Source: Chryseobacterium sp. UBA6632
GTDB lineage: Bacteria; Bacteroidota; Bacteroidia; Flavobacteriales; Weeksellaceae
Reading direction: 5' to 3'
NCBI GenBank assembly: GCA_002455915.1
Contig: DKLU01000229.1
Span: forward strand, 1-5,094
DNA length: 5,094 bases
Of this stretch, positions 4,907-5,094 are shown in pieces; within the stretch, counting starts at the first letter, position 1, and each line of letters opens with the position of its first letter. Under the pieces are notes generated by a model that saw nothing but the letters and a program-made list of their open reading frames with translations, searched no databases and was not told the origin of the DNA. The translations under genes were made by a program, and so were the position numbers.

Positions 4907-5094
4907 TTTTTTCTAATCTGCGTGCCGTACTGCTTGTCGGAGATATCAATCATCATATTGAGAACTTTGGTTTTCAGTTTCTCATCAGCTAATTCTTTCT
5001 CTAATCTTTTAATCTTTTCGGCGGGTGTTTCTTTGGATTGTAACATGGTATGAATACTGGGTTTGCTCCAATCTAAATTACCATATTTTCTGAG
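4864..5094 (-). CDS. IS3-family transposase OrfA, 3' part (N-terminus outside window)
   Basis: The frame stays open from the TAA at 4864-4866 to the last base of the window, giving 76 visible residues. An internal ATG at 5046 is probably not the start, because the preceding 16 codons (LRKYGNLDWSKPSIHT) are also open and fit the end of an OrfA region. The N-terminal helix-turn-helix should lie beyond 5094. The visible part (EKIKRLEKELADEKLKTKVL onward) has heptad-like leucines and charged residues, matching the coiled coil by which OrfA and OrfAB multimerise. OrfA alone normally binds DNA and damps transposition; after the frameshift near Lys-Lys (codons 4911-4906) it becomes the N-terminal part of OrfAB. 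The last 13 codons after the slip site are used only in the unshifted protein. Confidence 0.85.
   Translation of the reverse strand, partial: LRKYGNLDWSKPSIHTMLQSKETPAEKIKRLEKELADEKLKTKVLNMMIDISDKQYGTQIRKKFTPKQSENSRKKD
4906..4912 (-). promoter_or_regulatory. Programmed -1 ribosomal frameshift site A AAA AAG
   Basis: On the minus strand the orfA codons AGA AAA AAG (4914-4906) place the heptamer A AAA AAG exactly in the phase needed for tandem slippage. After slipping, the next codon is GTT (4906-4904) and translation continues in the orfB frame as VYAQTVREL. A TAG in the orfB frame (4915-4913) closes that frame just before the heptamer. The orfA frame ends at a TAA 39 nt after it, so the switch must happen in this short overlap. 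A AAA AAG is a well-known slippery site in IS3-family elements and in E. coli dnaX. Confidence 0.88.

Larger units (their letters stand above)
3988..5094 (-). mobile_element. IS3-family insertion sequence (right-hand part; left end outside window)
   Basis: The stretch from the repressor stop codon to the window edge holds a two-frame IS3-type transposase on the minus strand: orfA (5' part missing), a slippery frameshift site, orfB with a DDE core, then about 30 bp to the presumed 3' end. The exact outer end cannot be fixed because the partner inverted repeat and the target duplication lie beyond 5094. The boundary at 3988 (TGACTAG...) is an estimate from the T-G start common in IS3-family ends. 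All visible coding parts are intact, so the element may be active. Confidence 0.85.

Noticed and set aside
5044..5046. ATG as the true start of orfA
   Set aside because: The frame is open upstream to the window edge, and OrfA proteins of this family need an N-terminal helix-turn-helix ahead of this coiled coil.

Overview
This window looks like a low-GC chromosome segment from the Bacteroidota, most likely a flavobacterium close to Chryseobacterium or Elizabethkingia. The reasons are AT-rich intergenic DNA, no Shine-Dalgarno sequences ahead of the starts, -7 boxes close to TAnnTTTG, and the style of the encoded proteins. The genus is inferred from memory of such proteins; no search was run.

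Left half (1-2760, minus strand): a two-gene pyruvate dehydrogenase operon. pdhA (E1 alpha, 2759-1755) is followed after 95 bp by the E2 acetyltransferase gene (1659-61), which carries two lipoyl domains. A strong intrinsic terminator (4-37) lies 23 bp past the E2 stop. E1 alpha decarboxylates pyruvate on thiamine diphosphate and E2 passes the acetyl group from its lipoyl arms to CoA. The E1 beta and E3 genes needed for a working complex are not in the window.

Middle (2760-3987): a 127-bp divergent promoter region, then a plus-strand pair: a PAP2-like polytopic membrane protein (2887-3489) and, 9 bp later, a BlaI/MecI/CopY-family winged-helix repressor (3499-3987) with a very lysine-rich C-terminal tail. 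The tight spacing suggests one transcript. The usual BlaI partner, a BlaR1/MecR1-type sensor peptidase, is not seen.

Right part (about 3988-5094, minus strand): most of an IS3-family insertion sequence whose 3' end abuts the repressor stop codon. OrfA runs off the right edge of the window. OrfB holds an intact DDE core with the 35-residue D-to-E spacing. The two frames are joined by an in-phase A AAA AAG slippery heptamer, with a -1-frame stop just upstream, so the transposase is almost certainly made by programmed -1 frameshifting.

No wholly new system is evident. The points most worth a second look are the PAP2-like/BlaI-like pair with altered motifs and no sensor, the insertion sequence exactly behind it, and the frameshift architecture of the element. 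No stretch over 300 bp lacks a gene.
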